Positions 8,660 through 17,571 are shown, counted from the first letter of the stretch. The stretch is 64,000 bases of DNA from CAWBBA01 sp963741625 (GCA_963741625.1 CAVUIT010000008.1:186001-250000), one strand, 5' to 3'. Numbers and translations are program-made. Notes: a model not told the origin generated them from the letters alone.

Positions 8660-9214
8660 ATGAAAGCCACCGAGCAATTGAGGAATGAGCACGAAGGAAT
8701 AAAGTTAATGATGCATATATTGAGGAAACTATCCGTGAAACTGGAAGCAGGAGAGGAAGTTGATCCGGAGCATCTTGAAAAGATAATTGAGTTCTTTAGA
8801 GTTTTTGCAGACCGATGCCATCACGGAAAAGAGGAAGACCTGCTGTTCCCCGCGCTTGAAGCGGCAGGCATCCCGAGGGAAGGGGGTCCTATCGGAGCGA
8901 TGCTTCTCGAACACGACAAGGGTCGCGGGTATATAAAGGGGATGGCTGGGGCCGTGGTCAAATACAAGGGAGGTGACCCAAAAGCGGCCCCTGTAATTGC
9001 ATCCAACGCGCGCAATTACATAGCGTTGTTGACCGAACATATTGAAAAGGAAAATGCTGTCCTGTTCCCGATGGCAGATTCTCGTCTCTCCGCGGAAAAA
9101 CAGGAATCAATGTTTGAAGAGTTCGAGAAGATAGAAGTTGAGAAGATCGGAGTGGGCAAGCACGAGGAATTTCATCAACTTCTCGATAACCTGTCGGCAA
9201 TCTATTTGAAATAA
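8660..9214 (+). CDS. Hemerythrin HHE domain protein
   Basis: A 184-residue four-helix di-iron protein. The iron ligands are visible in order: NEHEG near the N-terminus, RCHHGKEEDLLFP, LLEHDKGR, HIEKENAVLFP and a C-terminal KHEEFHQLL. These HHE proteins bind O2 or NO, and some relatives are linked to nitrosative stress or iron-sulfur repair. The ATG at 8660 is chosen because AAGGAG lies just upstream; an upstream GTG at 8642 is possible. It follows the NO reductase after a repeat-rich gap, so co-location with the NO-detoxification genes suggests NO or oxygen binding. It is shorter than YtfE/RIC proteins and lacks their N-terminal ScdA domain. Confidence 0.9.
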   Translation: MKATEQLRNEHEGIKLMMHILRKLSVKLEAGEEVDPEHLEKIIEFFRVFADRCHHGKEEDLLFPALEAAGIPREGGPIGAMLLEHDKGRGYIKGMAGAVVKYKGGDPKAAPVIASNARNYIALLTEHIEKENAVLFPMADSRLSAEKQESMFEEFEKIEVEKIGVGKHEEFHQLLDNLSAIYLK

Positions 9215-9350
9215 GTGTGAGGTTAACATCTTGTCTGACATTTATGCTATAAGCAATTCCTTAAAATAGTCGGGAATGGCATGGATGATAGTCGGCGCTT
9301 CGCCATTATCGCGCAAAATAATGACTTAAACCGGCAGGTTGGGTAACGAT

Positions 9351-10037
9351 ATGGCCGTACGTAAGGTGCCTCAAAACCAAGTCCTTGAGGACATCAGATC
9401 TGGAATGGACGAAACCGCGATTCGCAAGAAGTATAATCTCTCCGCCAAAGGGGTGAAAAGACTATATGAGAAATTGATCGAAGCCAAGCTTTTAGGGCCC
9501 GACCTCAAGCCCCCTTCCCGAAGGCTCAACTTATTGCAATTTCTCGCCGACATCCGTGCGGGGATGAGTAACCCCGACATCATGGAAAAGTACAAATTGT
9601 CGGAGGATATGCTTCGGCAGGTGAGCAAGAAACTTCTCGATGCGCGGATGACAAGATCCGTTGCCGACGGTCCGGTGACCACCATCGAAGAACGTCCTGA
9701 TTTTCTTGCAACTCGTGAGTTTGTCAGACATGAAGTGGATTTTGAACTGCCGGTGTATGAAGCAGGTCGGCCAGAGCTCCACGGCCTTGTGCGAGACGTC
9801 TCCGAAGAGGGCGTGGGTGTGGCGGGCATTGAAGCTAAAGTGGGGGACCTCAAAACCTTGGTGATCCTCGGCGACGAATTCGGTGAGTTCTCATCCTTTG
9901 AATTCGAGGCCTACTGTCGGTGGTGTTATGCCGACAAGGCAGACGGAACTTGTCTGGCAGGATTTGCCATCAGCAAGATATCGAAGAATGATTTGCAACA
10001 GTTGAAAATGCTCGTGCGTTTGGTCAGACTTTTTTAG
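9351..10037 (+). CDS. PilZ-domain protein with duplicated N-terminal helical module
   Basis: A 228-residue putative c-di-GMP receptor. Two copies of a module of about 35 residues precede the PilZ domain: EDIRSGMDETAIRKKYNLS and, about 50 residues on, ADIRAGMSNPDIMEKYKLS, each followed by a helix ending KLLxA. The PilZ part has the c-di-GMP motif RxxxR (REFVR) and DxSxxG (DVSEEG). A paralogue with a single module lies at 23616-24227. The N-terminal module looks like a small HTH-like unit (Kx-Y-x-LS turn), but I do not know a named family. The ATG at 9351 is preferred over the upstream TTG at 9339. The neighbours are unrelated; it ends 4 bases inside the convergent ABC gene. Confidence 0.8.
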   Translation: MAVRKVPQNQVLEDIRSGMDETAIRKKYNLSAKGVKRLYEKLIEAKLLGPDLKPPSRRLNLLQFLADIRAGMSNPDIMEKYKLSEDMLRQVSKKLLDARMTRSVADGPVTTIEERPDFLATREFVRHEVDFELPVYEAGRPELHGLVRDVSEEGVGVAGIEAKVGDLKTLVILGDEFGEFSSFEFEAYCRWCYADKADGTCLAGFAISKISKNDLQQLKMLVRLVRLF

Positions 10038-11082
10038 TTGTTGGAAAGACTGAGGATACTTGTCAGGTCGGTAACATTGTCCACATTGGCCGATCTGGCG
10101 AATGTGTCGTCGATCAAGCCCTCAATGTCACTGTGCTCCAGGAGCTTGAACCTGACCATCTGGTCGGCTAGGAACTGCATCTCTTCTGCTTTGGGGATAA
10201 ACTCGTCGTATACTATTCTGTTTGGAGGGGTCTGCAAAGCGTAGTCCACAAGCTCAGCGGGCTGGTTCCAATATTTGGAGGCAATTCTTGCCGCGTCCTT
10301 CGGGATGACTCCGGGCCCAGTAGCCCGATCGTGCAGCGCCTTGAACCAACATTTTGACCCGTTCAGGATATTTTCTTCACGTAATCCTCTTTTACCAGGA
10401 GGAGATTACAGATGAATTTCGGCCAGACCTGTTCAACATAGTACAGCACCTTCGATTCACCTGCACGTATTGTTTTGGCCGCAAAAGGTTCACCCACGAA
10501 ATACGCGTCCAATGAGCCGGTAGCTAGTGCCGACGGCATGTCCGGAGGATTCATTTCCACGATGTTGAGATTAGGCCCGGTAACACCGTATTTTTCTGCC
10601 AACAGTCGTGTACATACGTTGTGACCCGAAAATCGCTGTGGTACCGCAATAGTCTTGCCGGCCAGATCCGCAAAGGAATTGCACGTCAGGTCTTTCCTGT
10701 AAACAAGCGTACTTTCATGGCGGTTGCCAATGTATATTAGCTTGACGCCCGCGCCCTGCTGGTGAAGCACTATGGACAGCGGCGCAATAATGAACGCGGC
10801 CTGTATGTGATCGTTCCGGAGAGCTTCTCCCATGTCGGCAAAGGACGAAAATTTTAGGGCCTCGAATCGAAGTCCCTTTCGGCCCTGACTTACATGATCG
10901 AGAATTGGAGCTGCCAGATTAGCGATAACAGGCATGTAGCCCATTCGGATCACCTGCCCGGTGTCGCGTTCAAAATTTAAAGCGTAGTGCAACCAGGAGA
11001 TCAGTACCAGCCACCCAACAGCGAAGAGACCAATCTTCCAGCCAGTAGATAGGCCAAGCATTCGACCTGGTCTAAAGCGCAT
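10034..11082 (-). CDS. ABC transporter substrate-binding protein, NMT1/SsuA-like (frameshifted)
   Basis: A periplasmic solute-binding protein of the nitrate/sulfonate/taurine/thiamine-precursor type, anchored by an N-terminal membrane helix (LFAVGWLVLISWLHYAL). The first frame (11082-10363) covers RMGYMPVIANLAAPILDH through VVEMN-type lobes to LLVKEDYVK. It then stops, and the neighbouring frame continues with ENILNGSKCWFKALHDRATGPG and runs to 10034. One missing base near 10371-10378 (AAGAA where AAGGAA is expected) explains the break. Its start overlaps the 3' end of the ATPase gene, so the three genes form an operon transcribed leftwards: permease, ATPase, binding protein. The ligand cannot be read from sequence. 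Confidence 0.82.
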
Positions 11083-11872
11083 AGTGAACTCCCAGTTCCT
11101 GGTAAACTTCTCGCCGCAGAGCCTCTAACTGAGAATCACAAACAACGTCACGGGGGTGAGGGGAGTCCAACTTGGTATCGATTTTCACCCTTGCCGGCCG
11201 GTCGGTGAAAAGGACCACGCGATCAGCCATCATGAGCGCTTCCTCTATGTCGTGGGTAATGAAGATGATCGTCTTGCCGATCAGTTGGTGCATATTGATC
11301 ACTTCTTCCCGCATCTTGAGCCGAGTGAGGAAGTCCAACCCTGCAAAAGGCTCGTCCATAAACAGGACTTCAGGGTTGACCACGAGCGCCCTGGCCAGTT
11401 CCGCGCGGCGCTGCATGCCTCCGGACAATTGGTGCGGGTAGTGATGCTCGAAGCCAGTCAGATTTACCACGTCTACATATTCCTGAACCAATTCGGCCAT
11501 CTTGACCTTGTCATTCATGTGTCGTAGGCCCAGGCTCACGTTTTCCTGCACGGTCATCCAGGGGAAAAGGCTGTTGTGCTGGAAGACGAAAATATTGTCC
11601 GAACTGGGCCCAGCTACTTCCTTTCCGTCAATCAGCACCGTTCCTGAAGACCACCTTTCAAAACCCGCCATGATGTTGGCCAGCGTAGATTTGCCACAAC
11701 CGGAAGGGCCCAGCACGCAGACCAATTCGCCGTCCTGAAATTCCAGGTTGATGTGGTCGAGCACTTCCAATCGTTCGCCCAGGTGTGTGTCAGGGTCTGA
11801 ATTTAGCACCCGTCTTGCTTTCCGACGCTCTATGAAGTCCTTGCAGAGATCCTTGACGATAACATGCCCCAT
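11072..11872 (-). CDS. ABC transporter ATP-binding protein (SsuB/TauB-like)
   Basis: The cytoplasmic ATPase of a nitrate/sulfonate/taurine-type importer, 266 residues. Walker A is GPSGCGKST, the Q-loop region is VFQHNSLFPWMTV, the signature is LSGGMQRRAELARAL, Walker B is VLFMDEPFAGLD, and the switch histidine is in ITHDIEEAL. An insertion of about 20 residues after the first strand (RRKARRVLNSDPDTHLGERLE) is slightly unusual. It lies 1 base after the permease gene and overlaps the start of the binding-protein gene by 11 bases, implying a tightly coupled operon. The substrate is unassigned. Confidence 0.95.
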   Translation of the reverse strand: MGHVIVKDLCKDFIERRKARRVLNSDPDTHLGERLEVLDHINLEFQDGELVCVLGPSGCGKSTLANIMAGFERWSSGTVLIDGKEVAGPSSDNIFVFQHNSLFPWMTVQENVSLGLRHMNDKVKMAELVQEYVDVVNLTGFEHHYPHQLSGGMQRRAELARALVVNPEVLFMDEPFAGLDFLTRLKMREEVINMHQLIGKTIIFITHDIEEALMMADRVVLFTDRPARVKIDTKLDSPHPRDVVCDSQLEALRREVYQELGVHYAL

Positions 11873-11873
11873 C

Positions 11874-12638
11874 TTATACCGAGCCCCACGAAACGGACTT
11901 AATCCTCTTCAGTTGGTTGATGACCCTATCCAGGCAAATGCCGATCACACCGATAGCGATCATGGCGTCCATAACATAATCCATGCGAAGAGCATTGCGC
12001 GAATCTAGAATCAAATAGCCCAAACCCGATTTCACTGCGATCATCTCCGCGGCCACCACGACGAGCCAGGCAATGCCCAGGCTTATGCGAAGCGCGGGCA
12101 GGATACCGGGAAGGATAGCAGGAAAGATGAGTCTTGTCCCCATTTCGAGCTTCGTAAAATTGAAGTTCGCCGCGACCTGAAAGTAAAGGGAGTTGATACG
12201 ATTAACAGCGGTGATAGTTGAAACGAGCAACGGGAAGAAGCTTGATAGAAAAATAAGAAATATTGCAGGCTTGTCGCCAATCCCAAACCAGAGCATTGCC
12301 AGCGGGATCCACGCCAGGGGTGAAATTGGCCTCAGAAACTGAATCATGGAATTAAAGAGAACTTGTCCGGTCTTCCACCAACCCAAAATTATGCCCAGGG
12401 GGATGCCCACCATAACGGCCAGGTAAAATCCTACGGTTACACGGAATAGACTGGCCACCGAGTGTTTGAGGAGGGTTCCGTTCAGGATGAGTTCCCACAT
12501 TCCTTTTGCGGCCCCGCGAGGCCCCGGAAAAACGGAAGCACTCCAACCACTGTATCGCGCCAGACCTTCCCACAAGGCCCCTACAGCCAGGAAAACCAAA
12601 AGAGGGAGGAGCAGCCGCCTGAGTCGATCGTAATCCAT
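11874..12638 (-). CDS. ABC transporter permease (SsuC/TauC-like)
   Basis: A 254-residue inner-membrane permease of the nitrate/sulfonate/taurine family with about six hydrophobic helices. It has the SPLAWIPLAMLWFGIGDKPA segment and the cytoplasmic EAA-type loop (RISLGIAWLVVVAAEMIAV) that docks the ATPase. It is the first gene of the leftward permease-ATPase-binding-protein operon. The upstream region 12639-13089 contains no recognised regulator or riboswitch that would reveal the substrate. Confidence 0.93.
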   Translation of the reverse strand: MDYDRLRRLLLPLLVFLAVGALWEGLARYSGWSASVFPGPRGAAKGMWELILNGTLLKHSVASLFRVTVGFYLAVMVGIPLGIILGWWKTGQVLFNSMIQFLRPISPLAWIPLAMLWFGIGDKPAIFLIFLSSFFPLLVSTITAVNRINSLYFQVAANFNFTKLEMGTRLIFPAILPGILPALRISLGIAWLVVVAAEMIAVKSGLGYLILDSRNALRMDYVMDAMIAIGVIGICLDRVINQLKRIKSVSWGSV

Positions 12639-13089
12639 AGTCGATCCTCACGAGGTCAATGTGGTCCGGATCTCTAAATCTGAACACAACGATTGGTCGG
12701 CGGCTAACTTTCGGTTGCAGAATATTCTAATCATAGCCGGTTGAAAGTGATCAAGAGTAGTTCTTAGGTCTGGGGTACCCAAACTTTATTTAATAGCAGT
12801 TTCTCCGCAATTCGGGAATCTAAAATAATCGTATTTGTGTTCCGGCGCTGAAATCCGGGTTCGCCTTCGCTCTGTTGCAAGCATCTAGCCTATGTGCATC
12901 CGCCTCCATTGAAGACGCAACTTGAACTTTTTACTTGACGTAAGGTTCAAGCGTTGCTACGGAACCCGCAACCGAAACATGCAGTTCACGGATGAATACC
13001 CTGAACCTATTTCGGAAATCAGTCATGTCTACGGCAATTCTTCCGACGACTCCGGGGATGCCGAAACTCTGGAGAGGAGGAGAGCGTAA
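12639..13089. other. Intergenic region, nothing recognised
   Basis: About 450 bp between the divergent ABC operon and the TonB-like gene. It must hold both promoters, but I saw no convincing operator, RNA structure or short gene. GGAGAGGAGGAG just before 13090 is a strong ribosome site. Confidence 0.6.
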
Positions 13090-13713
13090 GTGAAAAAAAC
13101 CTTGATCGCCGCCATATTACTCGTGCCGGCTTTGACACTGATTGCTGCGGCTTCTGAAAACGTTGCCGGAATTGCCGATCAGGTCATCGTTGACCGGTCC
13201 ACACGCAGCAAAGTGCTCAACGACTACACACTTCTTACACGGGATACCATTCAACGCGCGTGGACGACCCCAACAGCGTTAAACGCCCCTGGGGCGCTCA
13301 AAGGTCGGATCAGCGTCAACTACATCGTAACCAGGAGCGGCGCCCTGGAGGCGCTGGAACTGGTTAAGGGTTCGGGCAATCCGGACATGGATAGCACGCT
13401 CTTGCAAGCCATCCGGTCGGCAGCTCCATTCCCGCCTTTTCCGGACGAAATCGCTGCGCGCAGACTCTTGATACGCGCCAATTTCATTGTAGCCGATCTA
13501 CCGACAATTCCAGTAACAACAGTCGAACATGCGGTTCAAAACGGCAAATCCTCTCCGTCCGCTACCACTGACCAAAACTCCAAGAAATTCATTTGGGGCG
13601 CCCCAGCGGGAACAGCCAGCCAAAAAACATCGCCAACGGAAAATGAGACTCCGCCTGAGCCACTCCAGAAAAAATATCATTGGGGTGTAGATCCTCAGCC
13701 GCCGAGTCGTTAA
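13090..13713 (+). CDS. Exported TonB C-terminal-like domain protein
   Basis: A 207-residue protein with a signal peptide (KKTLIAAILLVPALTLIAAA). Residues about 55-135 resemble the TonB C-terminal fold: GRISVNYIVTRSGALEALEL, then SGNPDMDSTLLQAIRSAAPFPPFPD. It lacks the proline-rich spacer and membrane anchor of a classical TonB, so it is TonB-like rather than a proven energy transducer. The C-terminal tail has two similar short motifs, KKFIWGAPAG and KKYHWGVDPQP, in a Ser/Thr/Pro-rich linker. The start (GTG at 13090) follows GGAGAGGAGGAG. No ExbB/ExbD or receptor gene is adjacent. Function unknown; a periplasmic role is likely. Confidence 0.75.
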   Translation: MKKTLIAAILLVPALTLIAAASENVAGIADQVIVDRSTRSKVLNDYTLLTRDTIQRAWTTPTALNAPGALKGRISVNYIVTRSGALEALELVKGSGNPDMDSTLLQAIRSAAPFPPFPDEIAARRLLIRANFIVADLPTIPVTTVEHAVQNGKSSPSATTDQNSKKFIWGAPAGTASQKTSPTENETPPEPLQKKYHWGVDPQPPSR

Positions 13714-13733
13714 ACGCTTTTCAAGGGGGGCGG

Positions 13734-13761
13734 GGGGAAACTTTTTACGGAAAGTTTCCCC
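13734..13761. terminator. Hairpin after TonB-like gene, possible terminator
   Basis: GGGGAAACTTT and AAAGTTTCCCC pair perfectly around a 6-base loop, 21 bases after the stop codon. No T-run follows, so intrinsic termination is uncertain. On the opposite strand it would read the same way. Confidence 0.45.
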
Positions 13762-13888
13762 TCGCAATTCACCGTCATCTCCTCCCGATCAAAGATTCTC
13801 GCCACTGCTCGTCTCTCGTCAGTCCCGTCTGCCTTGTGAATACCATGCACTTTCCTTCCCGTATGCATTTGGTCTTACGGGGCTAGAG

Positions 13889-13980
13889 ATGCCATTGCGA
13901 GCGCAGCGAAGCAATCTCCGTTTTCCCGTGCGCGAGATTGCTTTCCCGCGGAACGCTGGATTTCACTGCTCGCAATGATA
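13889..13980. repeat. Dispersed ATTGCGAGCG-type palindromic repeat
   Basis: It begins GCCATTGCGAGCGCAGCGAA and ends with TTCACTGCTCGCAATGAT, so the two ends are inverted copies of ATTGCGAG. A related copy lies at 34623-34713. Elements of this look are common in intergenic DNA of environmental bacteria. Confidence 0.75.
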
Positions 13981-14190
13981 GCGGGGCGTCACACCCCGCG
14001 TCATCGAATGATTACTCCTTTCACTCATTTGGGGTTGCGCTTGCCGCCCCCACGTTATATAGAACGGGGAGTTCAGCGGTCCATTAGGAGTCATTTTGTT
14101 CATTGCGGAGGTAGTCTCCGCTGCACGCGCCGCCTCGTTGCGCTCGAAAACCATAATCAACTAACCCGCACCATGCTTGCGAGGTGAACC

Positions 14191-14382
14191 ATGGCTGTGA
14201 ATCAAAAGTTGTTGGAAATACTAGTATGCCCCAAGTGCAAAGGGGACCTGGTTCTTACTGAGGCCGGTGATGGGCTCATCTGCAATGCCTGCCGCCTGAA
14301 GTATGAGATCAAGGATGACATACCGATAATGCTGATAGACGAGGCCATTCCCCTGGATCAAGGAGAGCAAGCACCGAAATAG
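14191..14382 (+). CDS. Trm112-family zinc-binding protein
   Basis: A 63-residue protein of the Trm112/YcaR family: LLEILVCPKCKGDL then LICNACRLKYEIKDDIPIML. The two CxxC pairs form a zinc site. Family members are small partners of methyltransferases, and in Gram-negatives the gene often sits next to lipid A genes, as here, directly before a lipid A acyltransferase. The ATG at 14191 is read at the start of the ORF; the next gene starts within 63 bases, so an operon with the LPS genes is likely. Confidence 0.92.
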   Translation: MAVNQKLLEILVCPKCKGDLVLTEAGDGLICNACRLKYEIKDDIPIMLIDEAIPLDQGEQAPK

Positions 14383-14444
14383 AACGTGTGAAGAATCTTC
14401 CGCTAGTTTGGATACTTCCAGCCAGGGCTACATCGGAGGGTAGG

Positions 14445-15443
14445 ATGGCTGCGGGAACGGAGAAAAGTGGCGGCCCCAATGTAAATGTGTTCGTGGAGTA
14501 TCTTGTTTACCTGGTGTTTCGTCTGGCGGAAGAGGCTATTTGCCTGATCCGCGAGGACGGACACGCTCTGGCGGTGGGACGCTTCTTTGGCCGACTCATG
14601 TTCATGCTGGGCGGGGAGCGCAGGCAGGCTACGCTGGAAAACATTACTATTGCATTCGGAAAAGAGCGTGGCCCAGGGGAGATACGGCTGATTGCTCTCA
14701 AGAATTTTGAGCATCTCGGGATGCTAGGGGTGGAGTTTTTTAGGATCAGGCGTTGGTCCCAGAAAAAATTGGCTGAAAAACTGATCCTTCGAGGTAAGGA
14801 AAATTTTGATTTAGCTTGGTTGCCCAGTGGGAAAGGTATCTTGTACGTCACCGCTCACTTCGGCAGTTTTGAAGTTCTCGCTGCGATGAGCAGGTTCATG
14901 GGCATCAAGGGCAATCTTGTGGTGACTCCTGCCCCCAACAGATTTGTCAATGAACGCATGTTCTTCCGCCGCGGCGGGGATGACAGCGGGTTGAATATCC
15001 TGCCCCATCGCGGTATTGTTCATCATGTCGTGCGTTGTCTGCGTGAGGGCCAAATGGTGGTCGTGCTGGCAGACCAGAGAGGCGATGATGCTCGGCCGGT
15101 TTGGGTCGATTACTTTGGAACGAAGGTCTTGGCCAACGGTGTCTTTGCAAAGTTTGCGGCAGAGGGTGCGGCATACGTGTTCCCGGTTATTGCACTTCGT
15201 ACGCAAGATGGCAGGTATCGCTGCGTTTATGGGGATGAGATACCTATCCAAAGGACGCATGACAAAGATAACGATCTGATGGTCAATAGCCAGCGCTTCC
15301 ATCAAGTGTTCGAGGCGTGGCTGCGGGAATATCCTGAACAGGGTTTTTGGATGCATCGGAAATTCAAGAGAAAGAGCGGGCAGCGCAAGAGAAAAGAAGC
15401 TCCTGCCGCGGTTCCCGCCCATAGAATGCAATATGACGCCTAA
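14445..15443 (+). CDS. Lipid A biosynthesis lauroyl/myristoyl acyltransferase (LpxL/HtrB family)
   Basis: An inner-membrane acyltransferase that adds secondary acyl chains to lipid A precursors. The family catalytic HX4E/D motif is seen as HFGSFE. Other family landmarks are the N-terminal hydrophobic helix, NITIAF, NFEHLGM, and VVVLADQRGDD followed by VWVDYFG, where acyl selection occurs. The ATG at 14445 is preferred because GGAGGG lies upstream; a GTG at 14388 would add 19 residues. The length (332 residues) is slightly above the family norm owing to a basic C-terminal tail (KRKSGQRKRKEA). It overlaps the heptosyltransferase gene by 11 bases, indicating translational coupling. Confidence 0.9.
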   Translation: MAAGTEKSGGPNVNVFVEYLVYLVFRLAEEAICLIREDGHALAVGRFFGRLMFMLGGERRQATLENITIAFGKERGPGEIRLIALKNFEHLGMLGVEFFRIRRWSQKKLAEKLILRGKENFDLAWLPSGKGILYVTAHFGSFEVLAAMSRFMGIKGNLVVTPAPNRFVNERMFFRRGGDDSGLNILPHRGIVHHVVRCLREGQMVVVLADQRGDDARPVWVDYFGTKVLANGVFAKFAAEGAAYVFPVIALRTQDGRYRCVYGDEIPIQRTHDKDNDLMVNSQRFHQVFEAWLREYPEQGFWMHRKFKRKSGQRKRKEAPAAVPAHRMQYDA

Positions 15444-16551
15444 AGTGAGCCGTCCGGCGCCTCCTTCCCGAATCGTCGTCAGAGGAACAAACTGGGTGGG
15501 CGACACTGTGATGAGTGTCCCCGCGATCAAGGAGTTGGGACGAATTTTCCCCTCAACCAGGATCACACTGTGGGTGCCTTCCGGGCTAGCGCCTTTAGTG
15601 AGCGCCACAGGAGTTCCTGATGACGTGATTTGCTTCGACGGGAATTCGGGAGGCCCGATGCAAAGGCCCTTCCGGATGAGGAGGAAACTCAACTCCGGCA
15701 ACTTCGATATGTCGGTGCTGTTACAGAATGCCTTCGAGAGCGCATTCAGCTCTTGGCTGGCAGGGATACCTCTCAGAGCGGGCTATCCTACTGACCTCCG
15801 CGGTCCCCTTCTCAACATTAGAATCCCCCTAACCAGGCAGATCAGAGGCAAACATCAGGTCTTTTACTATCTTGCCATAACGAAGTTCCTGGAAGTGTAC
15901 TTCCGGGACCGGGATAATTCCCCGAAGGAGCCACCCGATTGTTCCATTCCCATCAGGGAAGAGAATTACATCAGGGCCCGAGACCTCATTGCGTCAAGTG
16001 GGGCAGGGCTTGATCGGCCCATTTTTTGTCTTTGCCCAGGGTCGGTCAATTCTGAAGCAAAACGCTGGCCAGTCGAAAGGTTTGCCCGGCTGGCGGACCT
16101 TCTCATCGACCGTATTGGAGCTCAGGTAGTATTTCTGGGTGCGCCCCAGGAAAAAGGCCTTGTTGAAGAAATCATGTCTATTATGCGGAATTCAGGCTCT
16201 CTTAATATTTTGGGAGCAGACATGATGACTTCAATGGCTGTTATGAACCTTTCCGCGCTAGTGATTTCCAACGACACTGGGAGCGCCCACCTGGCCGTGG
16301 CATCGTCCGCACGCGTCCTCACTATCTTTGGGCCGACCAATCCCGGCGCTACTGCTCCATACGGAGCTAATGCCCACGTCATACAAGGCGATGCCCCATG
16401 CGCTCCTTGCCGCCATTTCCGCTGTCCTTTACCGGAACACCCCTGCATGAGCAGCATTGAACCTGAAGCGGTGCTTCGGAAGGCTGAGGAAATCCTGTCT
16501 GGGATTCCCGCGTGCGCGGGAATGATGCTGCGACGCGAATATGGAACTTGA
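15433..16551 (+). CDS. waaF: ADP-heptose:LPS heptosyltransferase II-like
   Basis: A GT9-family glycosyltransferase of 372 residues that adds heptose to the LPS inner core at the cytoplasmic face. N-terminal domain: RIVVRGTNWVGDTVMSVPA. C-terminal domain: CLCPGSVNSEAKRWPVERF and the nucleotide-sugar-binding SNDTGSAHLAVA, then FGPTNP and the cysteine motif CAPCRHFRCP. These match WaaF. The last 15 or so codons (GIPACAGMMLRREYG) lie in a GGATTCCCGCG...CGCGGGAAT palindromic repeat at 16497-16526, so the C-terminus appears to be donated by a repeat. It overlaps the next gene by 11 bases. Part of the LPS operon 14191-18399. Confidence 0.92.
   Translation: MTPKVSRPAPPSRIVVRGTNWVGDTVMSVPAIKELGRIFPSTRITLWVPSGLAPLVSATGVPDDVICFDGNSGGPMQRPFRMRRKLNSGNFDMSVLLQNAFESAFSSWLAGIPLRAGYPTDLRGPLLNIRIPLTRQIRGKHQVFYYLAITKFLEVYFRDRDNSPKEPPDCSIPIREENYIRARDLIASSGAGLDRPIFCLCPGSVNSEAKRWPVERFARLADLLIDRIGAQVVFLGAPQEKGLVEEIMSIMRNSGSLNILGADMMTSMAVMNLSALVISNDTGSAHLAVASSARVLTIFGPTNPGATAPYGANAHVIQGDAPCAPCRHFRCPLPEHPCMSSIEPEAVLRKAEEILSGIPACAGMMLRREYGT
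16497..16526. repeat. Palindromic repeat inside the 3' end of waaF
   Basis: ATTCCCGCG and CGCGGGAAT pair around a 2-base loop. This sequence type is a frequent dispersed intergenic palindrome. Here it is translated as the tail of the heptosyltransferase. Confidence 0.7.
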
Positions 16552-17431
16552 AACGCAGCCTTTTATAAGCGTAATAATTCCCACCTTCAATCGACTCGAT
16601 CTCTTGAAGGAAACGGTTGAGTCCGTAAGAAACCAGACTTTCAATGACTTCGAGATAGTCGTGGTGAATGACGGGTCCACGGATGGCACTGGAGAGTGGC
16701 TGCGGGCTCAAGAGGATGTGTGCGCGTTGGAACAAGAAAACAGTGGGATTGCAACGTCGAGGAACAACGGCGCTGCTGTCGCACGAGGCGCCTGGCTTGC
16801 TTTCTTGGATCACGACGACCTGTGGGCACCGGAAAAGCTTAGAATACAGGCGGACTTCCTGAGAGAGAATTCTGATGTCGCGTTGGTGGCAGCCCGTCAC
16901 GTCAGGCTAGGCAAGAAATACCGCAAACCGCGTCAGCCGACTTGGATCAAGGGAGACCTCCTGGTCAAGGAGTTCAGTGAGAGCTTTATCCACACCTCTT
17001 CCGTTATGATACGCAGAGACGTTTTCAATGAAATTAAGGGCTTCCCCCCACGCTATCGTTTTGCTGACGAATTCGACGTGTGGTTGAAAATAGCGGCCGC
17101 CTATCCTATAGCTTACGTGGACGAGCCTTTGGTGTTCATACGGTTTCACGAGGCCAATACAAGCCACAACCGCCTGGGAGTCCGTTCCGACACCTATGAG
17201 ATACTATTGAAACAGTATAATCCCGCTCGCATCCCGGTGCCGATCTTTCTGAGAACGCTCTCGGATCACGACATCTCCTTTGGCAGGGCACACCTGAAAG
17301 CGGGCAACATGGCTGAAGCCCTGAAATGGTTTCGCCGCTCAGTTCAAAGAACGCCTTTCCGTTTGAGAAGCTGGCGATATTACGTGCGGTATTCCATAGC
17401 TCATGCTCTTCATGCAAAGCCTAGTGGATGA
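16541..17431 (+). CDS. Family 2 glycosyltransferase
   Basis: A 296-residue GT-A-fold glycosyltransferase, probably building LPS core or O-antigen on the cytoplasmic side. The N-terminus FISVIIPTFNRLDLLKETVES, the UDP-sugar site VVNDGSTDGT, ARNNG-type motif (TSRNNGAAVARG) and the metal-binding LDHDDLWAPEKL are all present, with a later FADEFDVWLKIAA typical of the acceptor half. It starts inside waaF (11-base overlap) and is followed by an LPS-kinase-like gene. The acceptor and sugar cannot be predicted. Confidence 0.92.
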   Translation: MELETQPFISVIIPTFNRLDLLKETVESVRNQTFNDFEIVVVNDGSTDGTGEWLRAQEDVCALEQENSGIATSRNNGAAVARGAWLAFLDHDDLWAPEKLRIQADFLRENSDVALVAARHVRLGKKYRKPRQPTWIKGDLLVKEFSESFIHTSSVMIRRDVFNEIKGFPPRYRFADEFDVWLKIAAAYPIAYVDEPLVFIRFHEANTSHNRLGVRSDTYEILLKQYNPARIPVPIFLRTLSDHDISFGRAHLKAGNMAEALKWFRRSVQRTPFRLRSWRYYVRYSIAHALHAKPSG

Positions 17432-17571
17432 GTCTGCACCCGGCGCATTCGGCACAATGGGAGCTTTTCGGCCGACGCGGACACGGATAGACTGTTGAAC
17501 GTCTCTCTTGAAATCCATCCTGAAGCCTCAACGAACCTGGATCGCAGCGAACAGGACTGTGGTCCGACTTC

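Larger units (their letters stand above)
13714..14190. other. Repeat-containing intergenic region
   Basis: No gene is recognised. It contains an 11-bp perfect hairpin at 13734-13761 directly after the TonB-like gene and a dispersed repeat of about 90 bp at 13889-13980. Confidence 0.65.

Noticed and set aside
13734..13761. Firm terminator call for the TonB-like gene
   Set aside because: The stem is perfect but no T-run follows on either strand, so only a low-confidence call is kept.
14811..15701. 296-residue minus-strand open frame across the acyltransferase and waaF
   Set aside because: It spans two well-supported plus-strand genes and has no motif of its own.
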